Source: Misgurnus anguillicaudatus (Eukaryota > Chordata > Actinopteri > Cypriniformes > Cobitidae). Taken from it: a stretch of DNA of 64,000 nt. The notes beneath the pieces are model-generated. The model ran no database searches and had not been told where the DNA came from. It was given only the letters and a program-made list of their open reading frames with translations. Position numbers and translations under genes: made by a program. This document shows, piece after piece, positions 45,378-58,400 of this stretch. Location of the stretch: the NCBI RefSeq assembly GCF_027580225.2, contig NC_073341.2, forward strand, positions 13,136,501-13,200,500. Direction: 5' to 3'. How positions within the stretch are numbered: position 1 is the first letter of the stretch; each line of letters opens with the position of its first letter.

Positions 45378-46160
45378 CTTTTAAGGTGTCACTTTTCAGA
45401 AATAGTTTTCATTAGTCGTCTCACCCCTCACCTCAAACATCTTCCCAATTTCAGTACCTTATCAGTCTTAGTGTATTTATCGTTCTGTATATATTTTTCC
45501 CACATATCTCTCCGGTCCAGATAAGACAGTTCAGTGATAGTGGCAGTGTTGTGTCGGTTTGAAGGCCCTTGAGATCTCTCCTCTCATTCCCCTCAGGAAA
45601 GCCAGATGCTGCTATTCACCCCTGAGACTGAAATGTAACAGAGGACCCTTACTTTATAAAAACATTAACAGCAACTTTTCAGGGAACATATTTTGATTTC
45701 TTTACTTTACTGCCTGTGGTGGACTTTGAAATGAAAAGTCCTCCCTTGAGGTTAAGGTATTTTCTTTAATGATACCGTTAAGTGTACATTCATCACATCA
45801 GGTGTTTTCAGGATAAATGTTTGGTTTTATTTTTACACCACTTCCTTTGGGAAAACACCCCTGCTTGTAAGGTATGGGTCCTGATTATGCGGCTGTTGAT
45901 GCACCTAGTCTTGACTTTTTGGAGTGGTTGTCATCATCAGACAGGGAGCGACTTGTACCCTTGTCCCCTGTGAGGAAAATAAACTAGGCAAACAAATTAA
46001 TTAATAAAGATCTTCTGGTGAAGTCAACGGGAGGGCTTTAACTACCTCTACTTCTAGTGCATAAAATAAAGTGCCTTGTTTATTTTTAAAAAAATGGCTA
46101 CAAAATACACAGCTGATACATGACACCAGTGTCATTTTATTTATATGATTGGTGATAAAT
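45378..46160. other. intergenic; 45490-45660 may be constrained
   Basis: No exon is seen. 45490-45660 (CAGATAAGACAGTTCAGTGA, CTCATTCCCCTCAGGAAAGC) is free of known repeats and has balanced composition. Confidence 0.35.
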
Positions 46161-46416
46161 AGGGCTGTCAAAAGATAAATTGCATACAAAATAAAAGATT
46201 TTGTTTAAATAATATATTTGTATTGTGTGTAATTATTATGTATATATATATATAAAACACATAAAATGTAAGTATATAAAATATAAATGTCTTTAAATAC
46301 ATACATGCATTATACAATAATGACGTACAGCACTGCACACACATACAGTATATGATTCAAAAAAGCTTTTATTTTGTATGCGATTAATCGGAATTAATCT
46401 TTTGACAGCCCTAGTG
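46161..46416. mobile_element. hAT-like element (TAGGGCTGTCAAAAGAT)
   Basis: The left TAGGGCTGTCAAAAGATAAA and the right TTAATCTTTTGACAGCCCTA are inverted, with a tandem TATATA interior. Confidence 0.85.
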
Positions 46417-47017
46417 GTAAACAACTCTTAGTAATATTGTTTATTATGTAACTGAACTGTTACTATAGTAAAGACTATTGTTATTCTCCTTTTTATTCCT
46501 ATGCAAGGTTCACATTATATCATTATATGATTGGCTTAACAATTATTTATTGAAACAAGGATTTGTTTAATGATAGCTTATGGCCTGGAACTTGGATTTT
46601 GGTAAATAAGATTTTTTTTTGTGGATTCAGACTTTTGGTCATAGAGATAATGAAATCCATGTGAACATATCTGTCTCATAATCTAATAATAAGATTAGGA
46701 GCATTAAAGTTTGATTTCAATCTTCGACATGACCTTACTCAGTCAATATGAAATATATAAAGGTTATATTTTCACAGAATGTACTTTACATATGATGATT
46801 TTATCTAGAAAACAGTAAATCACAAATAAAATGACTTTATTTGGGTTTTTACAGCCAGGGTCACATATTGGTTATTTAACAACACTGTTAAAAAAGGTAA
46901 CTTTTTAAGTTGAACCAACTATTTTTAACAGTGAAAGATACATGTGTGCATACACTTTGATCGTAAAGGACTTCATTAAGCCGTGTGTTTCTGTAGCCGT
47001 GGGTTTGATTCCAACGG
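46417..47017. other. intergenic, no gene recognised
   Basis: No supported exon. About 46990-47012 has a GGGTTTGATTCC box resembling a SINE B box. Confidence 0.4.
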
Positions 47018-47967
47018 AGCCCGCCAGGTCTACAAGACCCGCAAATCCGTGATCGCGATTTTGTAATTCGTCCCCTCAGTTTATAAACCATACTCACAGA
47101 TTAAACCTTTCTCTCAGTTTTGCAAACTGTATTCATGGGTTTGTAGTCCCTCCCTCATTTTAGCAATTGCTTTGTTGCATTTATTTGTGCTTTCCAAGCT
47201 TCCTATTCCTGTTGGGTATTTTCAGAAATTAATGTTTTTATGGTGTTAAGCGTAAAAACTGGAAACATGCTTTACATTGTACGTAATATTTAAATCGGAT
47301 GCTACTTTCATTTGTGCATTTAAATGTATCATGCGATTTGAAATAGTTATAGAATTTTATATTTTTATTTTTAATTTTAATTTTATTAATCCATGAAGGT
47401 CTCATTGAGATACAATATCTCTTCTACCAGAGAGTCCTGGTCAATTAATATAATTATTTAAAGATGTATTTGGTTAATATGTTATAGCTACAGTATGAAA
47501 AATATTTGCATAAAATAGTGCTGATGAATTTTTAAAAGTTCCTGATGAATTTTTATGTTAATTTGCAATACCGTGATTATCCATGAGACTATACCCGATT
47601 TTAAACTCTATGTATGTTTTGATAACTGTTCTGAATCTGATCTCTAACAAAATTCCTTCACAAAAATGCAATTATTTCAGCTTTTTGCTAAAAAAAAAAT
47701 GTTTTTAAAGAAAAATACTCATATTTAGGAGTTTATAAGCAGAGAAAAAATATAGATTGGATGAAAAGTTTTTTTCTCATTTTTTTTGTTTTGTTTATTG
47801 TTTGCTTGAAAGCAGAGGGTCTGTTCTTTCATTTGATATATTTGCATGTTTATGTATTTTTAGAAGAAAATTTTCAAGGAATTTTGTAAAACTTTTGTGA
47901 AAATGACAAAAAAATGCTAGCGGGCAACTTTTCAAAAATGGATGGCAGAGAATATGTTAAACACTAT

Positions 47968-48200
47968 GGGGCGGTTTCCCGGACTGGGATTCGACTAGTC
48001 CTAGACTAAAATAATTTTAAGAGCTGTCCAAACTGAAAACACCTTGCACTGACATATCTTAAAATACATCAGTGACCTTTGTTTTGCCTCAAAATGCACA
48101 CAAGTAATGTTTTAGGCATGTTGGTTAAAACTAATTATATTTCCTAATTAAACTAAGGCCTAGTCCTGGCTTAGCTAATCCCTGTCCGGGAAACCACCCC
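47968..48200. mobile_element. MITE with GTTTCCCGGAC termini
   Basis: GGGGCGGTTTCCCGGACTGG and CCTGTCCGGGAAACCACCCC, flanked by a TAT direct repeat (47965-47967 and 48201-48203). Same family as 9123-9361. Confidence 0.9.
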
Positions 48201-48205
48201 TATGG

Positions 48206-48385
48206 GTTTAAGTTAAGCCAGGACTAGGCCTTAGTTATATAAAGATATTTAAGTAGTTTTTACAAACATATCTTTCAAAAACAATACTGGTGTGCATCTT
48301 GAGACAAAACACTGGCACTGAAATATAAGATATGTCTTTTAAATTATGGCACTACTAGGATAAGGCCTGTCTGGAAAACCACCCC
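48206..48385. mobile_element. truncated GTTTCCCGG-family MITE
   Basis: TTAAGCCAGGACTAGGCCTT at the left and CTGTCTGGAAAACCACCCC at the right. The outer left terminus is lost. Confidence 0.75.
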
Positions 48386-48732
48386 ATTGTGTTCTTTACT
48401 ACGAAGCTGTTTTCGTGCTTGTGGACTACAGATTTCTAAAATGAGGGAGGGGCTACAAATCCATGAGCACGGTTTGCAAAACCATGGGAATAGATTACGA
48501 AAGCGTGTGCACAGTTTATGAATTTGTGGGTATGGTTTACAAATCTGAGAGCACGGATTGGTAACTCATGTGTACGGTTTATTAATCTGTGTGCATGATT
48601 TGTAAAAAAACTGAGGGAACATTTAATAATCTGTGAGTACGGTTTATAAACTAAGGGGACGCATTACAAAACCGTGATTACAGATTTGCGGGCCTATTTT
48701 TCTTTTCTTCAAGGCGTGACCTGCGGGCTCTG

Positions 48733-49643
48733 CTTTGAGTAAAAGTGTCTTCCAATGTCTGACGTGCAACCTGCCTTTTGCTGTTTTGCTATCTCTCATC
48801 GTCTGTTTCTCCATCTATCTCTGTCTATATCCCTCTCTTAGCCCAGGTGGGACTGTTCATTAGCACCCTGTAAAGAAGAACAGATGCAGATGGAAACACC
48901 TTCGCACAAACACACGCCGACAGACATCAGTATAAGAGCACACAATTAAAGTTTTAAGACACCGAATATCTCCAGGATTTAGATCATAATTAGACGACTT
49001 CACTTTGTTGTTTGTGAAATTCACAATGTTTCAGGGCAGGTTTGAAAGCGCTTGCCACCTAATGTAAGACTCCAGGAAAACATCTTTTTTAGTTTCTATT
49101 ATTATTTTGCTTTCACTTTTTTTCCAAAGCGATGCTTTTATCCAAAGCGATTTATAAGTGGATTGACTTATGGAAGATGTTCATTCAATCAAACCCATGA
49201 CCTTCACATCACTCATACCGTGATCCAACGTTAGCTCACGTCCGTGTCCACCCAAACCTGCATGCATACTTAAATAAATGTGACCTGCCTTTCGAAACCC
49301 ATTTAAAGTCATTTTTTTATTTACTACATAAAACCTTTCATTATCTAAAGAACTTTAGTGAACCAACTTTATTTTATGGCCTGTTCCTCCATCAAAGCTA
49401 TCATGGTTTTACTGCATACTTTCATTTGGTCAGATGTCAATGTGAATAGATTTCTCTTAGTAAAATGTCATCCGCTTTGGCATTTGAGTGATTGACATCT
49501 TTCACAAAAAAGGTGAAAAGCCTTTCCGTGTCCCCTCCGAATCCTCTGACACGGCTCTTGCTAAGGCGTCACCGCTATTTCGAAACTGACAGGGTGTATC
49601 TGAAACAGACGGTGGAGAGGGCAGGCGTAAAAAGCGATGAGGG
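48733..49643. other. intergenic, no gene; SINE remnant near 49120-49230
   Basis: 49128-49165 (GCGATGCTTTTATCCAAAGC, then GATTTATAAGTGG) is an antisense SINE tail, and 49187-49205 (TCAAACCCATGACC) an antisense B box. The rest is unassigned. 48720-48960 is repeat-free. Confidence 0.45.
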
Positions 49644-49899
49644 AAGGGGTCTTGCGGCCACTAACCGAGACGGGGATGGACTCGAAAACTGAGATAAGCA
49701 CAAGCAAACGTGCGCTATGGCTAACCTGAAAATGCTGGGTCCAAAGTGAAAGCCACGATCTCTGGATGTGTGAGAAACATGAGTATGTAAATGTCAGTAG
49801 AGCTCTTCTGCCCCCACCTTGATAAACCACAGCGCATCTCTCTCTGTTATCATAGTTCACACACCTGCTCACACAGACAATAGGGGCCACAGTGCAGAC

Positions 49900-49960
<61 letters not shown>
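49900..49960. repeat. (TG)n(AG)n microsatellite
   Basis: TG units then AGAGAGAG. The copy at 52434-52494 is about 2 bp longer. Confidence 0.95.
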
Positions 49961-49961
<1 letters not shown>

Positions 49962-51818
49962 TTTATGAAAGAAAAAGACCAGATCAAGCAAGTCAGGAGA
50001 ATCTTCATCCTAAGCGTCTTTCACCTGCTCTGTAATCTATATAAACAGTCAAACTGTGGTTTGTAGGGTCCATTAATGTGTGTGCGTGCGTGCATGTGTG
50101 TACCTGGACCAAACGTTCCCACAAAGGTAATTTTTGGACCTTGTGGGAACATTTTTGGTCTTCAAGAGGAATCAAGCTTATACAATATACAAAATGATGT
50201 TTTTTAAAAACCTAAAATATGGTTTAGGGATTGGGTTAATAGGACAGAATATAAAGTTTGTACAGTATTAAAGTCATGCGTCTATGAGAAGTCCCCACAA
50301 TGTGTGTGTGTGTCTGCATATACAAATATTTTGCATGTTTTTGTGTGTGTGTCGTATTCGCTGTATTTTCGTGCTTGATCTGATGTTCAGCTGTCATCGG
50401 TGCATCACAGTGGTGTATTTTTGTAAACATAAATGTGTTTGCATGGCCCCTATTGAGAATTAAAACAAACAAGTATGAAAATTCTTCTGTCATTGCATGA
50501 TAAAATTTGTCACCCAAATGGTTTTGTTAGTTTGACTCCACCCCTTCCCTCGCTCATCTATTTTCACGTTTTGTAACTCACGGCAAGTAAATTTGGCAGC
50601 TGTTTACCACTGCAACTAGTCAAAGGCATCACTGTTTTATTCATGTATTTGTCATGTCGAATTTGCCAACAAAACTTTATTCACACAGAGCTACATTTCT
50701 GTGTTCATCACTACTGCAAATGCACTGCAAAGACATTCAATGCATTTAGCTCGCAAGAAAAAATGTGGGTTGAGCTTAAATGGATAGTTAACCCAAAAAT
50801 AAAAATACATTATTTTCTCACTCTCATGTTGTTACAAACCTGTATACATTTCTTTGTTCTGTCGAACACAAAGGAAGATATTTTGAGCAATGTTTGTAAC
50901 CAAACAATTTTTTTTGCAATTTTTGTCTTTATTTGATAAACAGATTTAAAACTTGCCAGAAGTGCATTTGCACTATATGTCGGAGCACTGTCCAATACAC
51001 CATTGGCGCCAACACCAAACCCTTTTTTAGCACTATTGACTTCCATAGTAGCATTTTTTCCTATTATGGAAGTCAATGATTTTCTGCTTCATTACTTTTA
51101 AAAAAAAAATTTTTCCCTTGTATAATGGTTTGTTATATTTTTGTCACGGCACCAAAATTTCAGTAAAATACCAGTAAAAATATTCAGTTCTCAGTACCAA
51201 TTTTGGTACCAAAGCAAAACACAAAAACGTGCTATTAAACACTATTTATTAATAAAGTTAAAGGTTACTAAATAATAATATAAAGGCATTGCCATTCTGT
51301 ATTTACTTTACATTAAGTATAACATATATTTGTTGCTTAAAGGTTTCAGCAGCTGTTGTCTGTGTGTTGCCTTCTTGCTGATGAACATCATCCTCTGATG
51401 CTTTAAAAGACAAATACAGTAAACTTCAGTACACTGAAAAAATGATTCATTCAACTTACTTAATTTTTTTAAGGTAAGTGGTTGCAATCAATTTATTTAA
51501 GCTACTTTTAAACAAAAGTTTTTTTTGTATTGTTTTTCAAAAATGATTGAACATAAATTCATATACAACATTAAATGACTAGCACTAATTAACTGGTTTT
51601 AAAAACAAAACTGAGCTATTATATTACATTTACAAAAGACTACATAGATTTAAGTACCTGCATGCATATTAAGGATAAAACGACACAAACATTGCTAGCT
51701 GAACATTCATTAATTTCTAACACAAGAATTTTGTATGCACATGTCATCAAAAAACCTTTGCTGTGTAAAATCTGTAAATTCTGTTTTCTCATTTTTTACC
51801 CATGTAAATATTTAAGCA

Positions 51819-52141
51819 TTAAAGGGATAGTTCACCCAAAAATAAAAATTATGTCATCATTTACTCACTGTCATGTTGTTACAAACCTGTATAAATTTCT
51901 TTGTTCTGATAAACACAAAGGAAGATATTTTGAGAAATGTTTGTAACCAAATTGTTCGTGGACCCCAAAGTAAGAAAAAAGAATACTATGGAAGTGAATG
52001 AGGTGAATGGGGTTTGGTTACAAACATTTCTCAAAATAGCTTCCTTTGTGTTCATCAGAAAAAATACATTTATGCAGGTTTGTAACAACATGACAGTAAA
52101 TGATGACAAAATTTTCATTTTTGGGTGAACTATCCCTTTAA
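51819..52141. mobile_element. TTAA-flanked MITE (AGGGATAGTTCACCC), copy 1
   Basis: TTAAAGGGATAGTTCACCCA and TGGGTGAACTATCCCTTTAA are perfect inverses. Confidence 0.9.
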
Positions 52142-52431
52142 CTCTTTCCCCGCCAGCATTTTTGATGATTTTCAAAAGGGGTCTTGCGGCCACTAACCGA
52201 GACGGGGATGGACTCGAAAACTGAGATAAGCACAAGCAAACGTGCGCTATGGCTAACCTGAAAATGCTGGGTCCAAAGTGAAAGCCACGATCTCTGGATG
52301 TGTGAGAAACATGAGTATGTAAATGTCAGTAGAGCTCTTCTGCCCCCACCTTGATAAACCACAGCGCATCTCTCTCTGTTATCATAGTTCACACACCTGC
52401 TCACACAGACAATAGGGGCCACAGTGCAGAC

Positions 52432-52495
<64 letters not shown>

Positions 52496-53567
52496 TTTAT
52501 GAAAGAAAAAGACCAGATCAAGCAAGTCAGGAGAATCTTCATCCTAAGCGTCTTTCACCTGCTCTGTAATCTATATAAACAGTCAAACTGTGGTTTGTAG
52601 GGTCCATTAATGTGTGTGCGTGCGTGCATGTGTGTACCTGGACCAAACGTTCCCACAAAGGTAATTTTTGGACCTTGTGGGAACATTTTTGGTCTTCAAG
52701 AGGAATCAAGCTTATACAATATACAAAATGATGTTTTTTAAAAACCTAAAATATGGTTTAGGGATTGGGTTAATAGGACAGAATATAAAGTTTGTACAGT
52801 ATTAAAGTCATGCGTCTATGAGAAGTCCCCACAATGTGTGTGTGTGTCTGCATATACAAATATTTTGCATGTTTTTGTGTGTGTGTCGTATTCGCTGTAT
52901 TTTCGTGCTTGATCTGATGTTCAGCTGTCATCGGTGCATCACAGTGGTGTATTTTTGTAAACATAAATGTGTTTGCATGGCCCCTATTGAGAATTAAAAC
53001 AAACAAGTATGAAAATTCTTCTGTCATTGCATGATAAAATTTGTCACCCAAATGGTTTTGTTAGTTTGACTCCACCCCTTCCCTCGCTCATCTATTTTCA
53101 CGTTTTGTAACTCACGGCAAGTAAATTTGGCAGCTGTTTACCACTGCAACTAGTCAAAGGCATCACTGTTTTATTCATGTATTTGTCATGTCGAATTTGC
53201 CAACAAAACTTTATTCACACAGAGCTACATTTCTGTGTTCATCACTACTGCAAATGCACTGCAAAGACATTCAATGCATTTAGCTCGCAAGAAAAAATGT
53301 GGGTTGAGCTTAAATGGATAGTTAACCCAAAAATAAAAATACATTATTTTCTCACTCTCATGTTGTTACAAACCTGTATACATTTCTTTGTTCTGTCGAA
53401 CACAAAGGAAGATATTTTGAGCAATGTTTGTAACCAAACAATTTTTTTTGCAATTTTTGTCTTTATTTGATAAACAGATTTAAAACTTGCCAGAAGTGCA
53501 TTTGCACTATATGTCGGAGCACTGTCCAATACACCATTGGCGCCAACACCAAACCCTTTTTTAAGCA

Positions 53568-54984
53568 CACTGCAAATTTTTTCGTTGTAAATTCACAATA
53601 AATAATTGGATAAATTTTGCATGACTTTCACAGCAAGGATAACAGCAATATACTGTACAATATACTCACAGCAATTTACTGTAATGTTATATCTGTGATA
53701 TTACAATGCATTGATGTAAAAAGCACAACTGTATACTGTAACTTCACAGCTTCAATGGGAAAGCAATTACTTTGATATTACAATACATTACTGGGGAATT
53801 ACAATCTTTTGCTGTACATCATTACAACAAGGCAAATTTTACAATGTTATTTGTCACCATGGTTGAGATTCATAGTCTGATTCTTGATGTTTGTGCGTCC
53901 CAATTATGCAGCGGATATTTTTTGTCCAACGTTTCTAAAACTCCTTAATGACAAACTGCTGTGAAAGTGCTGGATCTCATTTACATTATTGGCAGAAAAT
54001 AAACTTTTGATTAGTAAATTAATTAGGTGATAATCTTTACCATTATGTACCAACCACCTCAGAATTACAATGTTAACTTTACATGTTCATAACAAATGTG
54101 GTGTATTAACACAAAGTTAACACAACCAGGGAAAAAACTATCAAGCACAGAGTCAAGGGTCAAGAGTCCAACTAAAACAAACACTAATCACACTAAGGGT
54201 GACTTAAAATGAAACAAAACATCAACATCTAAACCTAATAAGTGACTTGTGTTTTCTACAGCAATATATTTACTGAACTTTCAGAAATAATGTTTTATAA
54301 AATGCAATGTTTCTCTATCATTTACATAACAATTAAACAAGTCAATATAATAAACAGTTGTGGTTTTAAACATTGTGTGAACATTAAAACATGACATTGT
54401 CATAACGTTTAAAAATGGTAAAATGTAACATTCCTCTAACGTTCAAACAACACAAAAACATTCTTAGAACGTCAAGAAACGTTGGCAAAACGTTTTTGGG
54501 AACCTTGGGAACTTTCAGGGAACGTTCTTAGAACTTTTTTCTATTAGCTGGGTTCATCTACATCAACGTGCCATATTTTTTAAAATAAATTTATATTTTT
54601 CTGATTCCATATTTATTTTAATAAGTCAGACTACGTCCATGTTTTTATACAGTCTATGGTTCAAAACAGTTCGGTTATGTCATGTGACTTCCCAGGGCAT
54701 ATTTCAATACAATATTTCACTGTAATAATACAGTTTAATGCTGTGAAACCCTTAATTTTTTTACTGTGTTGCTATGATATTACAGACCTTTTTGTGATAT
54801 AACAGCAGGTTTTAGATTGCAAGATTTTACTGTAAAATAAGAGATAAATGCTGTAAAATCCAAGGATACTACAGTATAGTTTTCACAGGTATTCATTGGG
54901 ATATTACAGGGAATCTTAATTACAACAATTTATGGTAAAATAACACTGTTAATGATTGTAAAATGCTGGTAATTTCTAACAGTG
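53568..54984. mobile_element. CACTG...CAGTG element inserted in duplication copy 2
   Basis: It begins CACTGCAAATTTTTTCG and ends AATTTCTAACAGTG. CA at 53566-53567 is repeated at 54985-54986, while copy 1 has a single CA, so a 2 bp target duplication is directly visible. The CACTG terminus and short duplication fit EnSpm/CACTA. Many TTACAGTA/TACTGTAA motifs occur inside. No frame of 60 residues or more, so it is non-autonomous. Confidence 0.88.
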
Positions 54985-55772
54985 CACTATTGACTTCCAT
55001 AGTAGCATTTTTTCCTATTATGGAAGTCAATGATTTTCTGCTTCATTACTTTTAAAAAAAAAATTTTTCCCTTGTATAATGGTTTGTTATATTTTTGTCA
55101 CGGCACCAAAATTTCAGTAAAATACCAGTAAAAATATTCAGTTCTCAGTACCAATTTTGGTACCAAAGCAAAACACAAAAACGTGCTATTAAACACTATT
55201 TATTAATAAAGTTAAAGGTTACTAAATAATAATATAAAGGCATTGCCATTCTGTATTTACTTTACATTAAGTATAACATATATTTGTTGCTTAAAGGTTT
55301 CAGCAGCTGTTGTCTGTGTGTTGCCTTCTTGCTGATGAACATCATCCTCTGATGCTTTAAAAGACAAATACAGTAAACTTCAGTACACTGAAAAAATGAT
55401 TCATTCAACTTACTTAATTTTTTTAAGGTAAGTGGTTGCAATCAATTTATTTAAGCTACTTTTAAACAAAAGTTTTTTTTGTATTGTTTTTCAAAAATGA
55501 TTGAACATAAATTCATATACAACATTAAATGACTAGCACTAATTAACTGGTTTTAAAAACAAAACTGAGCTATTATATTACATTTACAAAAGACTACATA
55601 GATTTAAGTACCTGCATGCATATTAAGGATAAAACGACACAAACATTGCTAGCTGAACATTCATTAATTTCTAACACAAGAATTTTGTATGCACATGTCA
55701 TCAAAAAACCTTTGCTGTGTAAAATCTGTAAATTCTGTTTTCTCATTTTTTACCCATGTAAATATTTAAGCA

Positions 55773-56095
55773 TTAAAGGGATAGTTCACCCAAAAATAAA
55801 AATTATGTCATCATTTACTCACTGTCATGTTGTTACAAACCTGTATAAATTTCTTTGTTCTGATAAACACAAAGGAAGATATTTTGAGAAATGTTTGTAA
55901 CCAAATTGTTCGTGGACCCCAAAGTAAGAAAAAAGAATACTATGGAAGTGAATGAGGTGAATGGGGTTTGGTTACAAACATTTCTCAAAATAGCTTCCTT
56001 TGTGTTCATCAGAAAAAATACATTTATGCAGGTTTGTAACAACATGACAGTAAATGATGACAAAATTTTCATTTTTGGGTGAACTATCCCTTTAA
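55773..56095. mobile_element. TTAA-flanked MITE (AGGGATAGTTCACCC), copy 2
   Basis: Duplicate of 51819-52141. Confidence 0.9.
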
Positions 56096-56530
56096 CTCTT
56101 TCCCCGCCAGCATTTTTGATGATTTTCACAAAAGTTTAATGCCTCCCAGAAAATGCTCTTCTTTAAATATATAAACATACAATGTATTAAATGAAAGAAC
56201 CCTCTGCTTTAAAAAAAAAAAAAAACATTTCATCCTACCTTCATTAGTTCTCTTTTTATCACCTCTCAAATATGGGTAGGTTTCTTCAAAAACACCGAAA
56301 TTTTGAGTAAAAAGCTCAGACAAATCCATTTTTGTAAAGGACATATAATAGAGATTAGATGCAGAGCTATCCTCAAAACTTAGACGGAAATACGTCTGTT
56401 TGCCCTAGGGCGATACTTCCGGGTTTTATAAGTTGCGGAAGATAATAGCAGTTATTATGTTGGATCCTGGTGGATAATAGAGGTATTGCGGATTGACGAG
56501 ATAACTCGTCAATGGCGGGGAAAGAGTTAA
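56092..56530. mobile_element. MITE with CCCCGCCAGCATTTTT ends, complete
   Basis: The left TTAACTCTTTCCCCGCCAGC and the right GGCGGGGAAAGAGTTAA are inverted. The duplication end (56128) falls 36 bp inside it. Reference copy for 3374-4612 and 47700-47962. Confidence 0.85.
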
Positions 56531-58400
56531 AAGGTGAATAAGAACACCTGACAGAATGAGCATTAGCCCCGCTGTTATTGTACTTACTATTAAGTTTACA
56601 AACAGGGGTTTATTTTAAATTCAACATTAAAATGCTACAACAATGATAATGCAAACACAATTAAAACTGAAGCTCACCTGCTTGAACTCTAATGAATCCA
56701 GCCAACGCCATTAATGTGGTTCCCTCCTTTCATCCCGACACTTCACTCAATATATTAGTGATCCGCTTTAAATCTGAAGTATTTCTGTACACGAGTTACG
56801 TGACTCTGCACCAGGGGCTTCGCCAGCCGATTTTGCCTGGGCTTCAGCCCTGAATGTTTTGAGTCAAGCCCCGAATGTAATGACCTGGGCCCATTTCAGT
56901 CAGTTCACACGCCACACCTTGCAGCTATTTCTCACACTGAGAAGTAAGAGATAAATTGTCCTGCTATTTACAATTAATGGACGAGGCGCAGGCATACGGG
57001 GGGCAGTTCTGTCGAGTTCAGCTGCTTCGAGTTTTTTAGTGTGCTAAACTTTACGCAGCGCCGCAGAAACTGACATCAGAGTACCGCAAGAAATCTTGCG
57101 GAGGAGGCTGATTTTAAATCGCTCTCACGTTACTCTGATGTCATCCACACTTGTCGTTTCTTGCAGCGTCTCGTGAAGTCGCACACACATTTATGCATCC
57201 TATCAAACAATCATAAAGAAATGCGAAGTTGTTTCTGGATAAATTATATTATCCAGCTGCAAGCACGTCCGTTACTAACATGGATTTAACGGAGTGGAAG
57301 TTGGATGAGCAAGATCCGATGAATGTGGTAGATATAACCCATTTTTAAGCATTTTGATTTCACGATTCCTGGACGAAATCTCAGTGCCTTATCAAAGACA
57401 CTGAGAGCTAATATTGGGGAATAAAGCCAAATTCGTGCTAAATTATTACTGATTCAATCAAAAACTCCAAAAGCTTTGCAACCAGAAGCTGTAGGAAAGT
57501 AGGCTTCTTGAAATTAATGTAATAAAGATTCATTTCATTATTATTGCCCTTTCATCCTTAAATGTTCTGCAATACTGTATGTGTACAGTAAGCTCAAGTT
57601 AAAAAGTACAATTCCATAATCTACTTAAAGTGCTCTATTTTCATGCACTAATGTTGTACTTAATATAGCTTACATTTTTTTGTTCTTTAGTACATTCATA
57701 TGAAATATGCTAAAATGTCATTTAAAAATGTATTTAGATACCACTTGTAATAAATTTGAAGCCATCTTTGTATGAAAGATGAGTACAAGTTTACTTCAAC
57801 TGGTATACATTTTTGTAATGCGAGATAGTATGTTAAATGCATTTCTGTTCATATTCATGACGTCTCAAAATAACACATATAAGGACACCTATGTTTTTAA
57901 GATTATCTTAAGTACTAAAGAAGAATTTTTGGTATATTATGTACCAAACTAGTGTGTGAAAATATGGCACTTTAAAGTCACCCAAAAATTAAGATTTTTT
58001 AAATTACAATTCAATTTTTTTTTTATAAGAAAACATGTGCAGCACAGCCGTTATTTTCGGTTCTAGTAGGCTAGCTAGAGCGGGTGATCTAGGCTAGTGA
58101 TCCCTGTATTTACATAAAATGGTCTGGGCTAAGCCCCGGATGTCCTTCAAACGCCCCAAACGCTGTCAAACGGTGCATCACTTCCAGGTAGACCCAGTTC
58201 TGCTGTGGTTCCGGTACTTTAAGAAAAGTGTTTTTTGGTACTGAAGACCCGGTACTTTTGACAACCCTAGTTTGTTACAACATGAAGGTGAGTGACAAAA
58301 TTTTCATTTTTGGGTGAGGTATCCCTTTAACTACAAGACATATAATGCATTTCTCTACTCTGCAAATATGAAACCAGAAGATTAATACTAACAGTGTTAA
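56531..58400. other. intergenic, no gene; likely old transposon
   Basis: CCAGGGGCTTCGCCAGCCGA with GGGCTTCAGCCCTGAATGTT near 56820, and GGTCTGGGCTAAGCCCCGGA near 58122, may be two ends of one decayed element. 58260-58330 is the right end of a TTAA-MITE. No transposase seen. Confidence 0.45.

Larger units (their letters stand above)
47018..48732. mobile_element. DNA element with long, internally repetitive terminal inverted repeats
   Basis: GAGCCCGCCAGGTC at the left is inverted at the right end (GACCTGCGGGCTC). Both termini then carry arrays of CCGCAAATCCGTGATC- and CAGTTTATAAACCATACTCA-like units, in opposite orientation. On the right side about nine such units follow each other. Inside are an inverted fragment of the GCCAGCATTTTT family (47700-47962) and two GTTTCCCGG MITEs. 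No transposase. Confidence 0.75.
49644..52174 (+). repeat. tandem duplication, copy 1 (2.53 kb)
   Basis: From AAGGGGTCTTGCGGCCACTA to GCATTTTTGATGATTTTCA. It is repeated head to tail at 52176-56128 with almost no differences: the short frames at 50236, 50643 and 51662 are identical to those at 52770, 53177 and 55616. It contains a TG tract and a TTAA-flanked MITE (51819-52141), and no gene. Confidence 0.95.
52176..56128 (+). repeat. tandem duplication, copy 2 (3.95 kb, with insertion)
   Basis: Same sequence as 49644-52174 except for two small indels and a 1417 bp insertion at 53568-54984. The junction between copies is ...GATTTTCA-A-AAGGGG..., with one base (52175) that neither end predicts. 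Confidence 0.95.

Noticed and set aside
49561..53568. Paired identical frames of 93-134 residues in the duplicated region
   Set aside because: They look like a duplicated gene pair, but the frames run through TG tracts and MITE ends and show no domain. Identity comes from the DNA duplication.
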